The notes: generated from the letters alone by a model not told the origin. Shown: positions 36,584 through 46,601, counted from the first letter of the stretch. The stretch is DNA of 64,000 nt from Betaproteobacteria bacterium (GCA_022340285.1 JAJDOG010000024.1:1-64000), one strand, 5' to 3'. Made by a program: numbers and translations.

Positions 36584-37567
36584 CTAGAAATGGTAGAGAT
36601 ACTTGGTGACGTCCACCTTTTGCGACAGGATGCCGCTCGCGGTCGAGAAGTCGATGAATTTCTGGAACTCGGCCTTGTTCCCCGCGGTGAGGTCCGTGAT
36701 CTTGGTGAACTTCACCAGCGGGACCGTCGCGACCACCGAGTCGGGCGTGAACGTGTTCTTCGCGAGGTACTTGCGCGCCTCCTGCGGGCTCGTGTTGATG
36801 AAGTCGATTGCCTTGAGCCAGGCCGCGGTGTAGCGCTTCGCCACGTCCGTGCGGTTCTTGATGAAATCCGAGGAGATCACGCCGCCCGCGATCCACGCGA
36901 GCGCCTTGGGGTCGCCGAGGATGTACTTCGCGATCACGCCGGCCTCCAACGTGGTCGCGACGCCGTTCGCGCGCATGACCGACGCGTTGGGCTCGAGCGT
37001 ATAGCCCGCGTCGAAAGTCCCGGCGGTCATCGCGTTGATGTGCTGGCCCATGTCGAGCTGGTCGAGCGTGTAGTCGCCCTCCTTGAGCCCGACTGCGGCA
37101 AGGACCGCCTTGGCCATCGTCACGTTCGCCGGCCCCGGCGCCGACATGATCTTCATGCCCTTCAGGTCGGCGAGCGAATTCGCCTTCACGCCCTTGCGCA
37201 CGACGAACTGCTCCATCTGGTACTGGGCATTCTGCGCGTTGATCGAGATGTACATCGCGACGCCCGGTTTCTTCAGGTCCGCGTTCATGCCCTCGATCGT
37301 CACGAGCACGGCCGATGCGTCGATCTGGTTGGTGATCAGCCCAGCGACGTTCGGCGGGCCGCCGATCAGTCGGACCATCTCCACATCGATCCCGGCGTCC
37401 TTGAAGAACCCGCGATCCCGCGCCACGAAGTATGGCAGCGAAGAACTGACCGGAAACACTCCGACCTTCACCTTGTCGAGCGCCTGCGCGCCCACCGGCC
37501 AGAAGAAAGCTGATACCACCACTGCGGCGGCGGCCAGCCGCCCGAAGATCCCTTTCGCCTTGCTCAT
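36584..37567 (-). CDS. ABC transporter substrate-binding protein (NMT1/SsuA-like)
   Basis: A 327-residue periplasmic binding protein with a Sec signal (FGRLAAAAVVVSAFFWPVGAQA). The family opening KVKVGVFPVSSSLPYFVARDRGFFKDAGIDVE is followed by the central SAPGPANVTMAKAVL hinge. NMT1-like proteins bind small compounds such as sulfonates, hydroxymethylpyrimidine or other heterocycles. In this operon a cyclic ureide, imide or triazine is a sensible candidate. GGAGGA precedes the ATG. Confidence 0.92.
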   Translation of the reverse strand: MSKAKGIFGRLAAAAVVVSAFFWPVGAQALDKVKVGVFPVSSSLPYFVARDRGFFKDAGIDVEMVRLIGGPPNVAGLITNQIDASAVLVTIEGMNADLKKPGVAMYISINAQNAQYQMEQFVVRKGVKANSLADLKGMKIMSAPGPANVTMAKAVLAAVGLKEGDYTLDQLDMGQHINAMTAGTFDAGYTLEPNASVMRANGVATTLEAGVIAKYILGDPKALAWIAGGVISSDFIKNRTDVAKRYTAAWLKAIDFINTSPQEARKYLAKNTFTPDSVVATVPLVKFTKITDLTAGNKAEFQKFIDFSTASGILSQKVDVTKYLYHF

Positions 37568-37625
37568 GTCAGTTCCTCCGCTGTTGAGAGTTCACGACTT
37601 GCCTGCTCGATTGCCGGGCATGCGC

Positions 37626-38720
37626 TCATTCACCGACGTCCACGACCGCGATCACCGGGCCGCCACCGTGCGGGCCCTGGTGCATCGCGTCGACCGAGAC
37701 GAACACCGCCGGATCGCCGATCGCGGCCGCGGCGATGCCGCCGACCGCCGCCTTCGAGTGTCGGTGATGATGCACGTCCGAATCGTCCAGCATGATCTGC
37801 CGCCGGCCGCGCAGCTTGCCGCGATGGTCGGCTTCGCACTTCATGAAGCAGTTGACGAGCCGCGACCCGAGGTCCTCGGCACGCGGCCGTTCCGGCAGGT
37901 CGAGGCCGGCATTGCGAATCGCCGCGTAGATCCCGTCGATATCGAGTGCGTCGCGCATCACCCCGTGACCGATCCGGTAGCGTCCGCCGGCGCCTGACTT
38001 GTTGCCGAGCAGCACGATCTGCGCGGCGTCGAGTTCCACGCCCGAGGAGCAGGAGGCGACCGACGAATACAGATCGAGGTCCCTGCAGATCTGCTCGGCC
38101 TTCGGCATCGCGATCTCGCCCAGCGCCACCGCGATGCCGAGGCCGGTCGTGCCGTTCGATACCCCCATCGAGTCGTGCACCTCGCAGGCGACGGTGTTGC
38201 CGCGCTGCTGGGCATCCTGGATCGAGTCGATCGTGAGCAGCGGCGTCTTGGTCTGCACGTAGTGCACGTCCTTCGGGTTCGAGATACCTGCCGCGCGCAT
38301 TGCGAGACGCACCCCCTCGGCCACCTTCTCGACCATCGCCGGGCGTCCGATGTCCTCGGGCAGGATGGTCGGGCTCATCGCGGTGCCGATCACGAGCCGG
38401 TCCTTGTTCTGCGGGCCCGTCTTCGCGTTCGCGGCGAACACCGTCGCGTGCGGCGTGATCACCCCGTCGCAGCCCCCCGACCACACCATGGGGATCGCTT
38501 TCACCTCGCGCTCGGAGCGCGTGCCGAGCCGAAGCAGCACGGCGCGAAACGCCTGGTCCGCCAGGATACGCGTGAAGTCGTTGACCCCGCCGTTGCCTTC
38601 GGTCTTGCCGATGACCGCCGCCACCTCGTCGGCCGTGAACCGGCCCTCGCGAATACAGTTCTCCAGCCCGGACGCATCCTGCACACTCTTCAGCTCGACC
38701 TTCGCGACTTCAATGGCCAT
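37626..38720 (-). CDS. Ring-opening amidohydrolase (cyanuric acid hydrolase/barbiturase family)
   Basis: A 364-residue member of the small AtzD/barbiturase family, which hydrolyses a C-N bond in cyclic imides such as cyanurate and barbiturate. Family landmarks appear in three repeats: [12 protein letters not shown] with [27 protein letters not shown] with [13 protein letters not shown]; and [20 protein letters not shown] with [11 protein letters not shown]. The first two repeats show the paired Lys and Ser typical of the threefold active site. The reaction class is secure, the substrate is not. It sits between hyuB (13-base gap) and the ABC binding protein. Confidence 0.92.
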   Translation of the reverse strand: MAIEVAKVELKSVQDASGLENCIREGRFTADEVAAVIGKTEGNGGVNDFTRILADQAFRAVLLRLGTRSEREVKAIPMVWSGGCDGVITPHATVFAANAKTGPQNKDRLVIGTAMSPTILPEDIGRPAMVEKVAEGVRLAMRAAGISNPKDVHYVQTKTPLLTIDSIQDAQQRGNTVACEVHDSMGVSNGTTGLGIAVALGEIAMPKAEQICRDLDLYSSVASCSSGVELDAAQIVLLGNKSGAGGRYRIGHGVMRDALDIDGIYAAIRNAGLDLPERPRAEDLGSRLVNCFMKCEADHRGKLRGRRQIMLDDSDVHHHRHSKAAVGGIAAAAIGDPAVFVSVDAMHQGPHGGGPVIAVVDVGE

Positions 38721-38733
38721 CCGATGTCCTTCG

Positions 38734-40623
38734 TCACATCCGCGGCGCGAACTCGCCGCGCAGCATCTTCTCGTACCCGGGCCCGCGATCGACCATTGGC
38801 GGTTGCCCCTCGCGCGCCGCGCGCAGCCCGGCGCGAAGCTTCTCGGTCGCCGCGATGTCTATCGTCGCCTCCTCGCCATCCCGGGTGAGCACGACGCCAT
38901 AGTCCGCGCGCGCCGCCTCCGGGGAGACCTTACCCTGCAGCACATCGCGCTGCACGAGCTCTGGCTCGCGCTCGAGCGGATCGCCCCAGCCTCCGCCACC
39001 GGTCGTGACCACGCGCATCACCTGCCCGGCCGCCAGCGGCTCGCCGTCCACCAGGCCACCGAGATCCTTCGCCCTGCCGTGGAGATCCACGGTGACGCAG
39101 AACGGCTTGCCGGCCTTGCCGCCGTTCAGCCCGTAGCAGCCGAGGCGAACGCGGTCCGCCGTCACGATCGTGTGGCAATCGACGAGCACGCGATAGTGCT
39201 TCTCGTAGCCTAGACCGCCGCGCCGCTGGCCCGCGCCGCCGGAGTCGGTCGCGAGGGCGAGCTTCTCGACGATCACCGGGAAGCGGTTCTCGGTGAACTC
39301 TGCGGGCTGATTGCGCGAGTCGGGGACGATGTGGATCACGTCGGAGCCGTCGGCATAGAACCGGCCGCCGCTGCCGCCACCCAGCACCTCGCGCGAAAGG
39401 AAGGGCTTGCCTTGCGCGTCATTTCCATAGAAGCCGGTGTAGCGGATCGTTTCCTGATCGGCTGGCATGCGTCCTCCCACCGCCTGGGCGACGACGCCGG
39501 CGAGCAGCCCGAGCGAGCGCAGCAGCACGAACGACCGAGCGTTGGTCGCGGCCGGCCACTCCGGTGTGATCAGCGTGCCCTTGGGCGGAAACACGACTTC
39601 GAACACTTCGCATACGCCCTCGTTCACGAAGATCTCGGCGGCGCGCTCGGGCGAGTCGGCGAGGCTGCGCAGCACCGGGGCGATCCACTTGATCAGGAAC
39701 GCCCCGTCGGCGTAGTCGGCCGGCCAGTTGATCGGTCCGGACGACTGCGGTGCCGTGCCGCTGAAGTCCAGCGTGATTCGATCGCCGCGCTTGGTCATCC
39801 TGAGCGCGAGCTTGTGCAGCTTCGGATCGGTGACGCCATCGTGCTCGACGAAGTCCTCCCATGCGTACTCGCCGTCGGCGATCTTCGGCAGGAGCTCGTT
39901 CACGTAGATGTCGCGGCACTTGTCGAGGATTGCCTGGAAGCAGGCCTCGACCGTGTCGGTACCGAACCGCGCGAACAGCTCCTCCAGACGCTCCGCGCCC
40001 ATCACGATCGCCTGCATCTCCGAGTCGAGGTCGGCTTCCAGCATTTCCGGCACGCGTGTGTTGCGACGGATGATCTTGAGGGCATCCTCGTTTCGCTTGC
40101 CCTCGCTGTAGAGCTTGATCGGGGGGATCGCGAGACCTTCCTCGAACACCGTCACCGCGGTGCCAGGCATCGATCCGGGGACCCGGCCGCCGATGTCGTC
40201 GTGATGTCCGAAAGCCTGGATGTATGCGACCACCGCACCGTCGTGGAACACCGGCACCGTCGAGCAGATGTCAGGCAGGTGTCCGATCGAGCCCTCGGTG
40301 AGATAGGTGTCGTTCATCAGGAAGACATCGCCCGGCCGCATGGTCTCGGGCGGGAAATCGCGCACCACGGCATTCGGCATGGCCGAATACGAGCGCCCGG
40401 TCAGCTTGCGGCAATAGCGGTCGAAGACCCCGACGCGATAGTCGTGCGCCTCGCGGATCATCGGCGATCGCGCGGTGCGCTCGATCGCGAACTCGATCTC
40501 GCGCTCGATCGAGTTGAGCGTGCCTTCGACGATCTGCAGCACGATCGGATCGACCTCGACTGGCTGCGTCCGCGCGGGCGGCGTGGGCCAGGGTTTGCGC
40601 TCGGTGGAAGCGCGCGTGGACAT
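38734..40623 (-). CDS. hyuB: Hydantoinase B/oxoprolinase family subunit
   Basis: A 629-residue HyuB-type protein, partner of HyuA in ATP-dependent opening of five-membered cyclic amides (N-methylhydantoin, 5-oxoproline and similar). Family motifs include [56 protein letters not shown] and, near the C-terminus, [21 protein letters not shown] precedes the ATG, and the gap to hyuA is 18 bases. Related HyuAB pairs also act as lactamases or carboxylases, so the substrate is unresolved. Confidence 0.93.
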   Translation of the reverse strand: MSTRASTERKPWPTPPARTQPVEVDPIVLQIVEGTLNSIEREIEFAIERTARSPMIREAHDYRVGVFDRYCRKLTGRSYSAMPNAVVRDFPPETMRPGDVFLMNDTYLTEGSIGHLPDICSTVPVFHDGAVVAYIQAFGHHDDIGGRVPGSMPGTAVTVFEEGLAIPPIKLYSEGKRNEDALKIIRRNTRVPEMLEADLDSEMQAIVMGAERLEELFARFGTDTVEACFQAILDKCRDIYVNELLPKIADGEYAWEDFVEHDGVTDPKLHKLALRMTKRGDRITLDFSGTAPQSSGPINWPADYADGAFLIKWIAPVLRSLADSPERAAEIFVNEGVCEVFEVVFPPKGTLITPEWPAATNARSFVLLRSLGLLAGVVAQAVGGRMPADQETIRYTGFYGNDAQGKPFLSREVLGGGSGGRFYADGSDVIHIVPDSRNQPAEFTENRFPVIVEKLALATDSGGAGQRRGGLGYEKHYRVLVDCHTIVTADRVRLGCYGLNGGKAGKPFCVTVDLHGRAKDLGGLVDGEPLAAGQVMRVVTTGGGGWGDPLEREPELVQRDVLQGKVSPEAARADYGVVLTRDGEEATIDIAATEKLRAGLRAAREGQPPMVDRGPGYEKMLRGEFAPRM

Positions 40624-40641
40624 TTCAGCTCCTCCGGTTCG

Positions 40642-42762
40642 TCATTGCTTGAGCGCCGTCACCTTCTCCCGCACGAGCATGATGCCGTGCGGGTCGACCT
40701 CGAGCCACTGCCCGGGCCAGACGACCGTCGTCGAGCCGAATTCCTCAACGACCGCCGGGCCGTCGAGGCGAAACCCCGCCGCCAGCGCGGCGCGGTCGTA
40801 CACCGGGGTGTCGAGCCACTGGCCGTCGAAGAACACCCTGCGCGCGCCTTTGCGCGCGGGCGTCACCCCGGGCCGTGAATCGAGCTTGGGCAGCGTCGGC
40901 CGCTCGATCACCCCGAACCCGGACACACAAAAATTGACCAGCTCGACCTTCTGCCGACCCCGGTAGTCGTAACCGAAGGCTTTGTGGTGCGCTGCGTGGA
41001 ACGTGTCGAGCAGCTTGGTCGCGAATGCGTGGTCGACCGGACCCGCCGGGGCGATGACACGCACTTCCATCGACTGGCCTGCGTAGCGCAGATCGGCCTC
41101 GCGCACCGTCCGGCAGCGCACCGGATCGATGCCGTCGCGGGCAAGCGTCTCGACTGCCTCGCGCTCGAGCCGAGCGTACACCTCGGCGAGCTCGTCGAGC
41201 GCGAGAGCATCCTCGTGCGTCACGCGCGTCGCGATGTGGTCGGTGCGCCAGTCGACCGCGAGCAGCCCGAAGGCCGAGAGATTGCCCGGGTTGAACGGCA
41301 CGATGCAGCACTTCATCCCGAGCAGCCGCATCACCGCCGGCGACTGCGCTGGTCCTGCGCCGCCGAACGAGAGCAGCGCGAAGCGACGCGGGTCGATGCC
41401 CTTCTGGATGGTCATCTGCCGGATGCAGTTCGCCTGGTTCCAGTCTGCGATCTCGATGATTCCTTCGGCGAGCTCTTCGACGCTCATCGTCTTTCGCGCG
41501 GGTCCGGCCGGGCCGAGGCCCGCTGCGAGTCGCGCGAGCCCGCCGCGCGCACGCTCGACGTCGAGGCGGATGCCACCGCCGATCAGCGCGGGCGGGATCC
41601 GCCCGAGCGCGAGATTGGCGTCGGTGATGGTCGGCTCGTCGCCGCCCTCGGGATAGCACATCGGCCCCGGCACGGCGCCGGCGCTTTTCGGGCCCACTTT
41701 CAGGTGGCCCTCGCGCGAGATCCAGGCGATCGAGCCGCCGCCGGTGCCGATGGTCTCGATCTCGATCATCGGGATGCGCACCGGGAACGGCCCGATGGAT
41801 GCCCCGTTGGTGATGTGCGCGCGCCCGTCCTCGATCAGGCAGATGTCGGTGGAAGTGCCGCCGGCGTCCAGCGTCACCACCTCGCGGAATCCGGCGACCT
41901 CCGCCACCACCGAGCAGCCCAGTGCGCCGGCCGCCGGACCGGAGAGCGCGGTGGTGATCGGCTTGTCGACGACCTGCTCGGCGGAGATCACGCCGCCGGA
42001 GGACTGCATCACGAGAAACGGCTTCGTACCGAGCTCGCGACCGAGCTCGGTACGGATGCGCCGGAGATAGATCGCCATGTGCGGCTTGACGAAGGCGTCG
42101 ACCAGCGTGGTCATCGCCCGCTCGTACTCGCGGTACTCGGGCAGCACCTCGCTCGAGAGCGAGAGCACGAGTTCCGGATACTCCGCAAGCATCGCGTCGC
42201 GCACGCGCTGCTCGTGTGCCGGGTTGGCGTACGAGTGGATCAGGCAGATCCCGGCGGCGCGGATGCCCTTGCGCCTGAAGAACCGCGCCGCGTCGCGCGC
42301 GCTCGCCTCGTCGAGCGGCCGCAGCTCCTCGCCGCGGAAGTTCAGCCGCCCGCCTACCTCGCGGACGAGGTGAAGCGGCACGATGCGCTCGGGCTTCACC
42401 CAGAAGTAGGAGTTGCCGTAGCCGACCGGGACCGCCTGGCGCGCGATCTCGAGAATGTGGCGGAATCCTTCGGTGACCACCAATCCGAGCGAGTCGATCG
42501 CGCCCTGCAGTAGGGCGTTGGTGGCGACCGTGGTGCCGTGCGAGAGCGAGGCGACATCGGCATTATCGGCTTCGCACTGGTCCATGATGTCGCGCACCCC
42601 CTTCACCAGGCCGATCGCGGGATTGGCGGGCGTGCTGGAAACCTTGGTGACGTGCATGACACCCGTCGCGGAATCGACCGCGACGATATCGGTGAACGTT
42701 CCCCCGGTATCGATCCCGATCCGGACCTTGCCCGGCAACGGCCGCGCTGGCACTGCGCTCAT
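40642..42762 (-). CDS. hyuA: Hydantoinase A/oxoprolinase family subunit
   Basis: A 706-residue ATP-binding subunit of the ASKHA fold that phosphorylates the cyclic amide. Motifs are RIGIDTGGTFTDIVAVD near residue 15, LSHGTTVATNALLQ, VVTLDAGGTSTDICLIEDG near 295, GTGGGSIAW and FGGAGPAQSPAVMR. It is the first gene of the eight-gene minus-strand unit, with a GGAG site 6 bases before the ATG and a 264-base divergent intergenic region upstream. Together with HyuB it should hydrolyse a hydantoin-like ring at the expense of ATP. Confidence 0.94.
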   Translation of the reverse strand: MSAVPARPLPGKVRIGIDTGGTFTDIVAVDSATGVMHVTKVSSTPANPAIGLVKGVRDIMDQCEADNADVASLSHGTTVATNALLQGAIDSLGLVVTEGFRHILEIARQAVPVGYGNSYFWVKPERIVPLHLVREVGGRLNFRGEELRPLDEASARDAARFFRRKGIRAAGICLIHSYANPAHEQRVRDAMLAEYPELVLSLSSEVLPEYREYERAMTTLVDAFVKPHMAIYLRRIRTELGRELGTKPFLVMQSSGGVISAEQVVDKPITTALSGPAAGALGCSVVAEVAGFREVVTLDAGGTSTDICLIEDGRAHITNGASIGPFPVRIPMIEIETIGTGGGSIAWISREGHLKVGPKSAGAVPGPMCYPEGGDEPTITDANLALGRIPPALIGGGIRLDVERARGGLARLAAGLGPAGPARKTMSVEELAEGIIEIADWNQANCIRQMTIQKGIDPRRFALLSFGGAGPAQSPAVMRLLGMKCCIVPFNPGNLSAFGLLAVDWRTDHIATRVTHEDALALDELAEVYARLEREAVETLARDGIDPVRCRTVREADLRYAGQSMEVRVIAPAGPVDHAFATKLLDTFHAAHHKAFGYDYRGRQKVELVNFCVSGFGVIERPTLPKLDSRPGVTPARKGARRVFFDGQWLDTPVYDRAALAAGFRLDGPAVVEEFGSTTVVWPGQWLEVDPHGIMLVREKVTALKQ

Positions 42763-42858
42763 GTCTACTCCGATGCCGGTTCTTCTGGTGTCTCTCGGGT
42801 CGTCACGCCGCCGGACGGAAACGGACCCCGCGAGATCCTTGCGACGCTGGCCGGGTAG

Positions 42859-42887
42859 AGGCTAGCCAACCGCGGTCGGGGAGTCAA
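42859..42887 (-). promoter_or_regulatory. Candidate sigma70 promoter for the hyuA operon
   Basis: On the minus strand TTGACT (5 of 6) is separated by 17 bases from TAGCCT (3 of 6). It would give a leader of about 90 bases before hyuA. The weak -10 suggests an activator may be needed. No operator dyad is obvious next to it. Confidence 0.35.
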
Positions 42888-43026
42888 ACTTCACGCATTG
42901 ATCCCACGAAATCAAACACCGCCCCAGCCGGCGTGATATTCGCCCGCCCGGCGCACATCGCGCCCCCACCCGTCGATATTTCGCGCTGCATACTTGGCGG
43001 TCATTCAATACAACGGGGTTTCGTAC

Positions 43027-43905
43027 ATGCCGCCTGCACGTACCGACAATCGCACCCTGGAGATCGAGCGCGATCGGCCGTTGAGCGGATGGCTGGGGCT
43101 AGTTGCCGTGCTCGTGCTCTTCGCGCTTGCCGCCACCTTCGCGCTTCGCGCGGGCCCGGCGGGCATCGTGGTCGGAGTGATGCTTGCGCTGACCGGCTTC
43201 TTCTTTGCCAAAGGGCTCTTTACGCTCGAGCCGAACGAAGCGGCAGTGCTGATCTTCTTCGGCGAGTACGTGGCGACCGTGCGCAAGGACGGGTTCTTCT
43301 TCGTCAACCCGCTTTACAACCGCAAGCGCGTGTCCCTGCGCGTGCGCAACTTCAATACGCCGACGCTGAAGGTGAACGACAAGGAGGGCAACCCGATCGA
43401 GGTCGCCGCGGTCATCACCTGGCGCGTCGCGGATACGGCGCAGGCGATGTTCGACATCGAGGATTTCGAGGACTACACGCACATGCAGAGCGAGATGGGC
43501 CTGCGCGAGCTGACCTCGAGCCACGCATACGACGGGCATGGCGGCCAGGAAGTCACGCTTCGCGGCAATCTCGAAATCGTCGCGAAGATGCTGGCGGAGA
43601 CCGTGCAGCGGCACGTCGATATCGCCGGCGTGATGGTGCTCGAGGCGAAGATCACCCATCTCGCCTACGCATCGGAGATCGCGAGCGTGATGCTGCGCCG
43701 GCAACAGGCCGACGCGGTGGTGCAGGCGCGCGAGCGCATGGTCGAGGGTGCGATCGGGATGGTGGAGCTCGCGCTCAAGCGGCTCGAGTCCGACGGGGTC
43801 GCCCAGTTCGGCCACGAGCAACGCGCTACCCTGGTCACAAACCTGATGACGGTGCTGCTCTCGGAAACCGGCGCCCAACCGGTCGTGTCGGTCTCGCACG
43901 GCTAG
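43027..43905 (+). CDS. SPFH/band 7 domain membrane protein
   Basis: A 292-residue stomatin/prohibitin-family protein. Two hydrophobic segments near residues 20-62 (GLVAVLVLFALAATFAL and GIVVGVMLALTGFFFAKG) are followed by an SPFH domain (LEPNEAAVLIFFGEYVATV, NDKEGNPIEVAAVITWRV). A charged helical stretch ends with VMLRRQQADAVVQARERMVEG. The family forms membrane scaffolds and microdomains. The track starts at TTG 42994; I prefer ATG 43027. A membrane-anchored protein of unknown function follows 59 bases downstream. Confidence 0.88.
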   Translation: MPPARTDNRTLEIERDRPLSGWLGLVAVLVLFALAATFALRAGPAGIVVGVMLALTGFFFAKGLFTLEPNEAAVLIFFGEYVATVRKDGFFFVNPLYNRKRVSLRVRNFNTPTLKVNDKEGNPIEVAAVITWRVADTAQAMFDIEDFEDYTHMQSEMGLRELTSSHAYDGHGGQEVTLRGNLEIVAKMLAETVQRHVDIAGVMVLEAKITHLAYASEIASVMLRRQQADAVVQARERMVEGAIGMVELALKRLESDGVAQFGHEQRATLVTNLMTVLLSETGAQPVVSVSHG

Positions 43906-43964
43906 TCCTGCCCCGGATCGGCACCACCGGTCTCGCCCGTCCGGCATCGCTCCACTTCACGGAC

Positions 43965-44696
43965 ATGACCGAAATCCTGGTCGCCATCGTGGTCCTCGGC
44001 GCGCTGGCGGCCATTCTTGTGCTCCTGCCCCGCCTGAAGCGCGCCCAGGATGCCAAGGAACACCGTCGGGCAGCGGAGCGGGCGCGACGCGTGCGCGATC
44101 TCGCGTGGGACTACGACCCGAGTCGTGAAGGGGACATCCAGTATCGGTTCCGGGGCGTGTCCCCGGCCGGCGTCGCATGGCAGATGCACTACGATTCGAA
44201 TCGGTCCTCGAAGAGCGCTCGCCCGACGCTCGTCTGGCGCGCCGAAACGATCGGCGCGGCGCGCACCGAGCTCGGCATCGGTGGTCGGCGCATGTACGAA
44301 GCGTTCACTGGTGGCGTTGCGCGCATGTTGCTCTCCGGCGCGGCGCGCGTCTTCGGACGTCTCGCCGACGGTGCGCTCCACGACTTGAATGAATTCGTGC
44401 GCGAAGCGCGACCCCTCAGCGCAGGATCGTCGCGCTTTCGCAAGGATTTCGTCCTCGTCGCGCGAGACGCGCGCTACGCGGGTCTCGTCGATGCGGACAT
44501 CGAGCGACTGGTGCTCGACTGGCCGCGGTCGCAGGGCAAGCGACTCGCTCCGGATCGCGCGCTCCAACTCAGGCTGGACCAGAAGGGACTGCACGCGCAG
44601 GTTCAGGTCGACACACCGTCCATGGCGGTGTGCGAACATCTCGCGCGCCTCGGCGAGGGCATCGCCGACCGGTTGCGGGCAACGCACGGTCGCTGA
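43965..44696 (+). CDS. Membrane-anchored protein of unknown function
   Basis: A 243-residue protein with one N-terminal membrane segment (ILVAIVVLGALAAILVLLP). A basic, helical region (RLKRAQDAKEHRRAAERARRV) follows, then a soluble domain that I do not recognise (WDYDPSREGDIQYRF, FVLVARDARYAGLVD). Topology suggests a cytoplasmic domain tethered to the inner membrane. The track hides it in a 587-residue ORF (42933..44696), the first part of which is an out-of-frame shadow of the SPFH gene. ATG 43965 gives a natural start. The SPFH neighbour may be a partner; this is context only. Confidence 0.65.
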   Translation: MTEILVAIVVLGALAAILVLLPRLKRAQDAKEHRRAAERARRVRDLAWDYDPSREGDIQYRFRGVSPAGVAWQMHYDSNRSSKSARPTLVWRAETIGAARTELGIGGRRMYEAFTGGVARMLLSGAARVFGRLADGALHDLNEFVREARPLSAGSSRFRKDFVLVARDARYAGLVDADIERLVLDWPRSQGKRLAPDRALQLRLDQKGLHAQVQVDTPSMAVCEHLARLGEGIADRLRATHGR

Positions 44697-44767
44697 GTGG
44701 TCGAACTTCGCGGGGCGCTTGGCAGCGCTGCGGTAGAATGCCGCGCGATCACCGCAATCCTCCGCAG

Positions 44768-46534
44768 ATGTCCAAACCGGAACCGCAGGCGCCCTCGTCC
44801 TCCAATTTCATCCGCCAGATCGTGGAGGCGGATCTGGAGGCGGGCAACTATGCGGCGCGCAACTGGGGCGGAGAACCGGGAACGGCTGAGACGCATCGTA
44901 GCGGATCGACCGACCCGGCAAGGATCCGCACACGGTTTCCACCCGAGCCGAATGGGTACTTGCACATCGGGCACGCGAAGTCGATCTGTCTCAACTTCGG
45001 CCTGGCGCAGGAATACGGGGGCATCTGCCACCTGCGCTTCGACGACACCAACCCGACCAAGGAAGAGCAGGAATTCGTCGACTCGATCCTGGACGCCGTG
45101 CGGTGGCTGGGCTTCGATTGGGGCAAGCACCTCTACTACGCATCCGACTATTTCGAGCATCTCTACCGGTTCGCCCGACACCTCGTCGAACGCGGTCTCG
45201 CCTACGTGGATTCGCTCACCGCGGAGGAGATGCGGGCCATGCGGGGAACTCTGACCGAGGCGGGGCAGAACAGCCCTCACCGCGACCGGCCGGTCGCCGA
45301 AAGCCTCGACCTCTTGGCACGCATGTGCGCCGGAGAGTTTCCCGACGGCACGCACGTGCTGCGCGCCAAGATCGATATGGCCGCCCCGAACATCAACCTG
45401 CGCGACCCCGCGATGTACCGGATCCGTCACGCGAGCCATCACCGGACGGGCGACGCCTGGAGCATCTACCCGACTTACGACTGGGCGCATGGCGTATCGG
45501 ATGCGCTCGAGAACATCACCCACTCGATCTGCACCCTCGAGTTCGAAGACCACCGGCCGCTCTACAACTGGTTCAACGAACGCCTCGCCGAGGGTGGTCT
45601 GCTCAATACACCCCTGCCGCAGCAGATCGAGTTCGCACGGCTCAATCTCACCTACGTCGTGCTTTCCAAGCGTAAGCTCATCCAGCTCGTCGAGGAAAAG
45701 CACGTGGACGGGTGGGACGACCCTCGCATGCCGACCCTCGTGGGCGCGCGCCGGCGCGGCTATACCCCCGAGGGCTTCCGCCTCTTTGCCGAGCGCATCG
45801 GCGTGTCCCGTGCCGATTCCTGGATCGACTACTCGGTGCTCGAGGATTGCATGCGCGAGGACCTGAACGCGCGCGCCGAGCGCCGTATCGCCGTGCTCGA
45901 CCCGGTGAAGCTCGTGATCGACAACTACCCCGACGACCGCGAAGAGCTCTGCGAAGCGCCCAATCATCCGCAGAAGCCCGAGCTCGGCACCCGCCCGGTA
46001 CCGTTCACGCGCGAGCTCTGGATCGAGCGAGAGGACTACGCGGAAGTGCCGCCCAAGGGCTACTTTCGCCTCGCGCCCGGGGCCGAGGTGCGACTGCGCT
46101 ACGCGTACGTCGTGAAGTGCACCGGCGTCGACAAGGATTCCGGTGGCAACGTCATCGCGGTGCATTGTGAATACGATCCCGACACGCGCAGCGGCACGCC
46201 CGGTGCGGAGAAGAAGAAAGTGAAGGGCAACATCCACTGGCTGTCCGCGCGGCGCGCGCAACGGAGCGAGGTGCGGCTGTACGACCGGCTCTTCCTGAGC
46301 GCAAATCCGGGCGCAGGCGATCGCGACTTTCTCGCCGATCTCAATCCGGAATCTAAGCGGATCGTTACCGCGCTGGTCGAGCCGGCTTTGGCGGTAGCCC
46401 GGCCCGAAGACCGGTTCCAGTTCGAGCGGCACGGTTACTTCGTCGCCGACCGTGTCGACACGCGCGCGGGCGCCGCGGTGTTCAACCGCGCCGTGACCTT
46501 GCGCGACACCTGGGCCAAGAAATCCGCGACGTGA
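44768..46534 (+). CDS. glnS: Glutaminyl-tRNA synthetase
   Basis: A 588-residue class I aminoacyl-tRNA synthetase charging tRNA-Gln. The HIGH motif is HIGHAKS in FPPEPNGYLHIGHAKSI near residue 63, the KMSKS-equivalent is VLSKRKL, and the C-terminal anticodon-binding beta-barrels follow. The track begins at 44630; ATG 44768 matches the family N-terminus (NFIRQIVEADL). Direct GlnRS charging fits a beta- or gammaproteobacterium. Confidence 0.96.
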   Translation: MSKPEPQAPSSSNFIRQIVEADLEAGNYAARNWGGEPGTAETHRSGSTDPARIRTRFPPEPNGYLHIGHAKSICLNFGLAQEYGGICHLRFDDTNPTKEEQEFVDSILDAVRWLGFDWGKHLYYASDYFEHLYRFARHLVERGLAYVDSLTAEEMRAMRGTLTEAGQNSPHRDRPVAESLDLLARMCAGEFPDGTHVLRAKIDMAAPNINLRDPAMYRIRHASHHRTGDAWSIYPTYDWAHGVSDALENITHSICTLEFEDHRPLYNWFNERLAEGGLLNTPLPQQIEFARLNLTYVVLSKRKLIQLVEEKHVDGWDDPRMPTLVGARRRGYTPEGFRLFAERIGVSRADSWIDYSVLEDCMREDLNARAERRIAVLDPVKLVIDNYPDDREELCEAPNHPQKPELGTRPVPFTRELWIEREDYAEVPPKGYFRLAPGAEVRLRYAYVVKCTGVDKDSGGNVIAVHCEYDPDTRSGTPGAEKKKVKGNIHWLSARRAQRSEVRLYDRLFLSANPGAGDRDFLADLNPESKRIVTALVEPALAVARPEDRFQFERHGYFVADRVDTRAGAAVFNRAVTLRDTWAKKSAT

Positions 46535-46601
46535 TGCCGCCCCTGCGAATGCTGTGCCGTACGGACCGGACTACACTGACTACTTTCTGGAGCACCAGGC
46601 T

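Noticed and set aside
42933-44696. 587-residue plus-strand ORF read as one protein
   Set aside because: The first part is out of frame with the SPFH gene and is low-complexity shadow. Only the last 243 residues, from ATG 43965, look like a protein.
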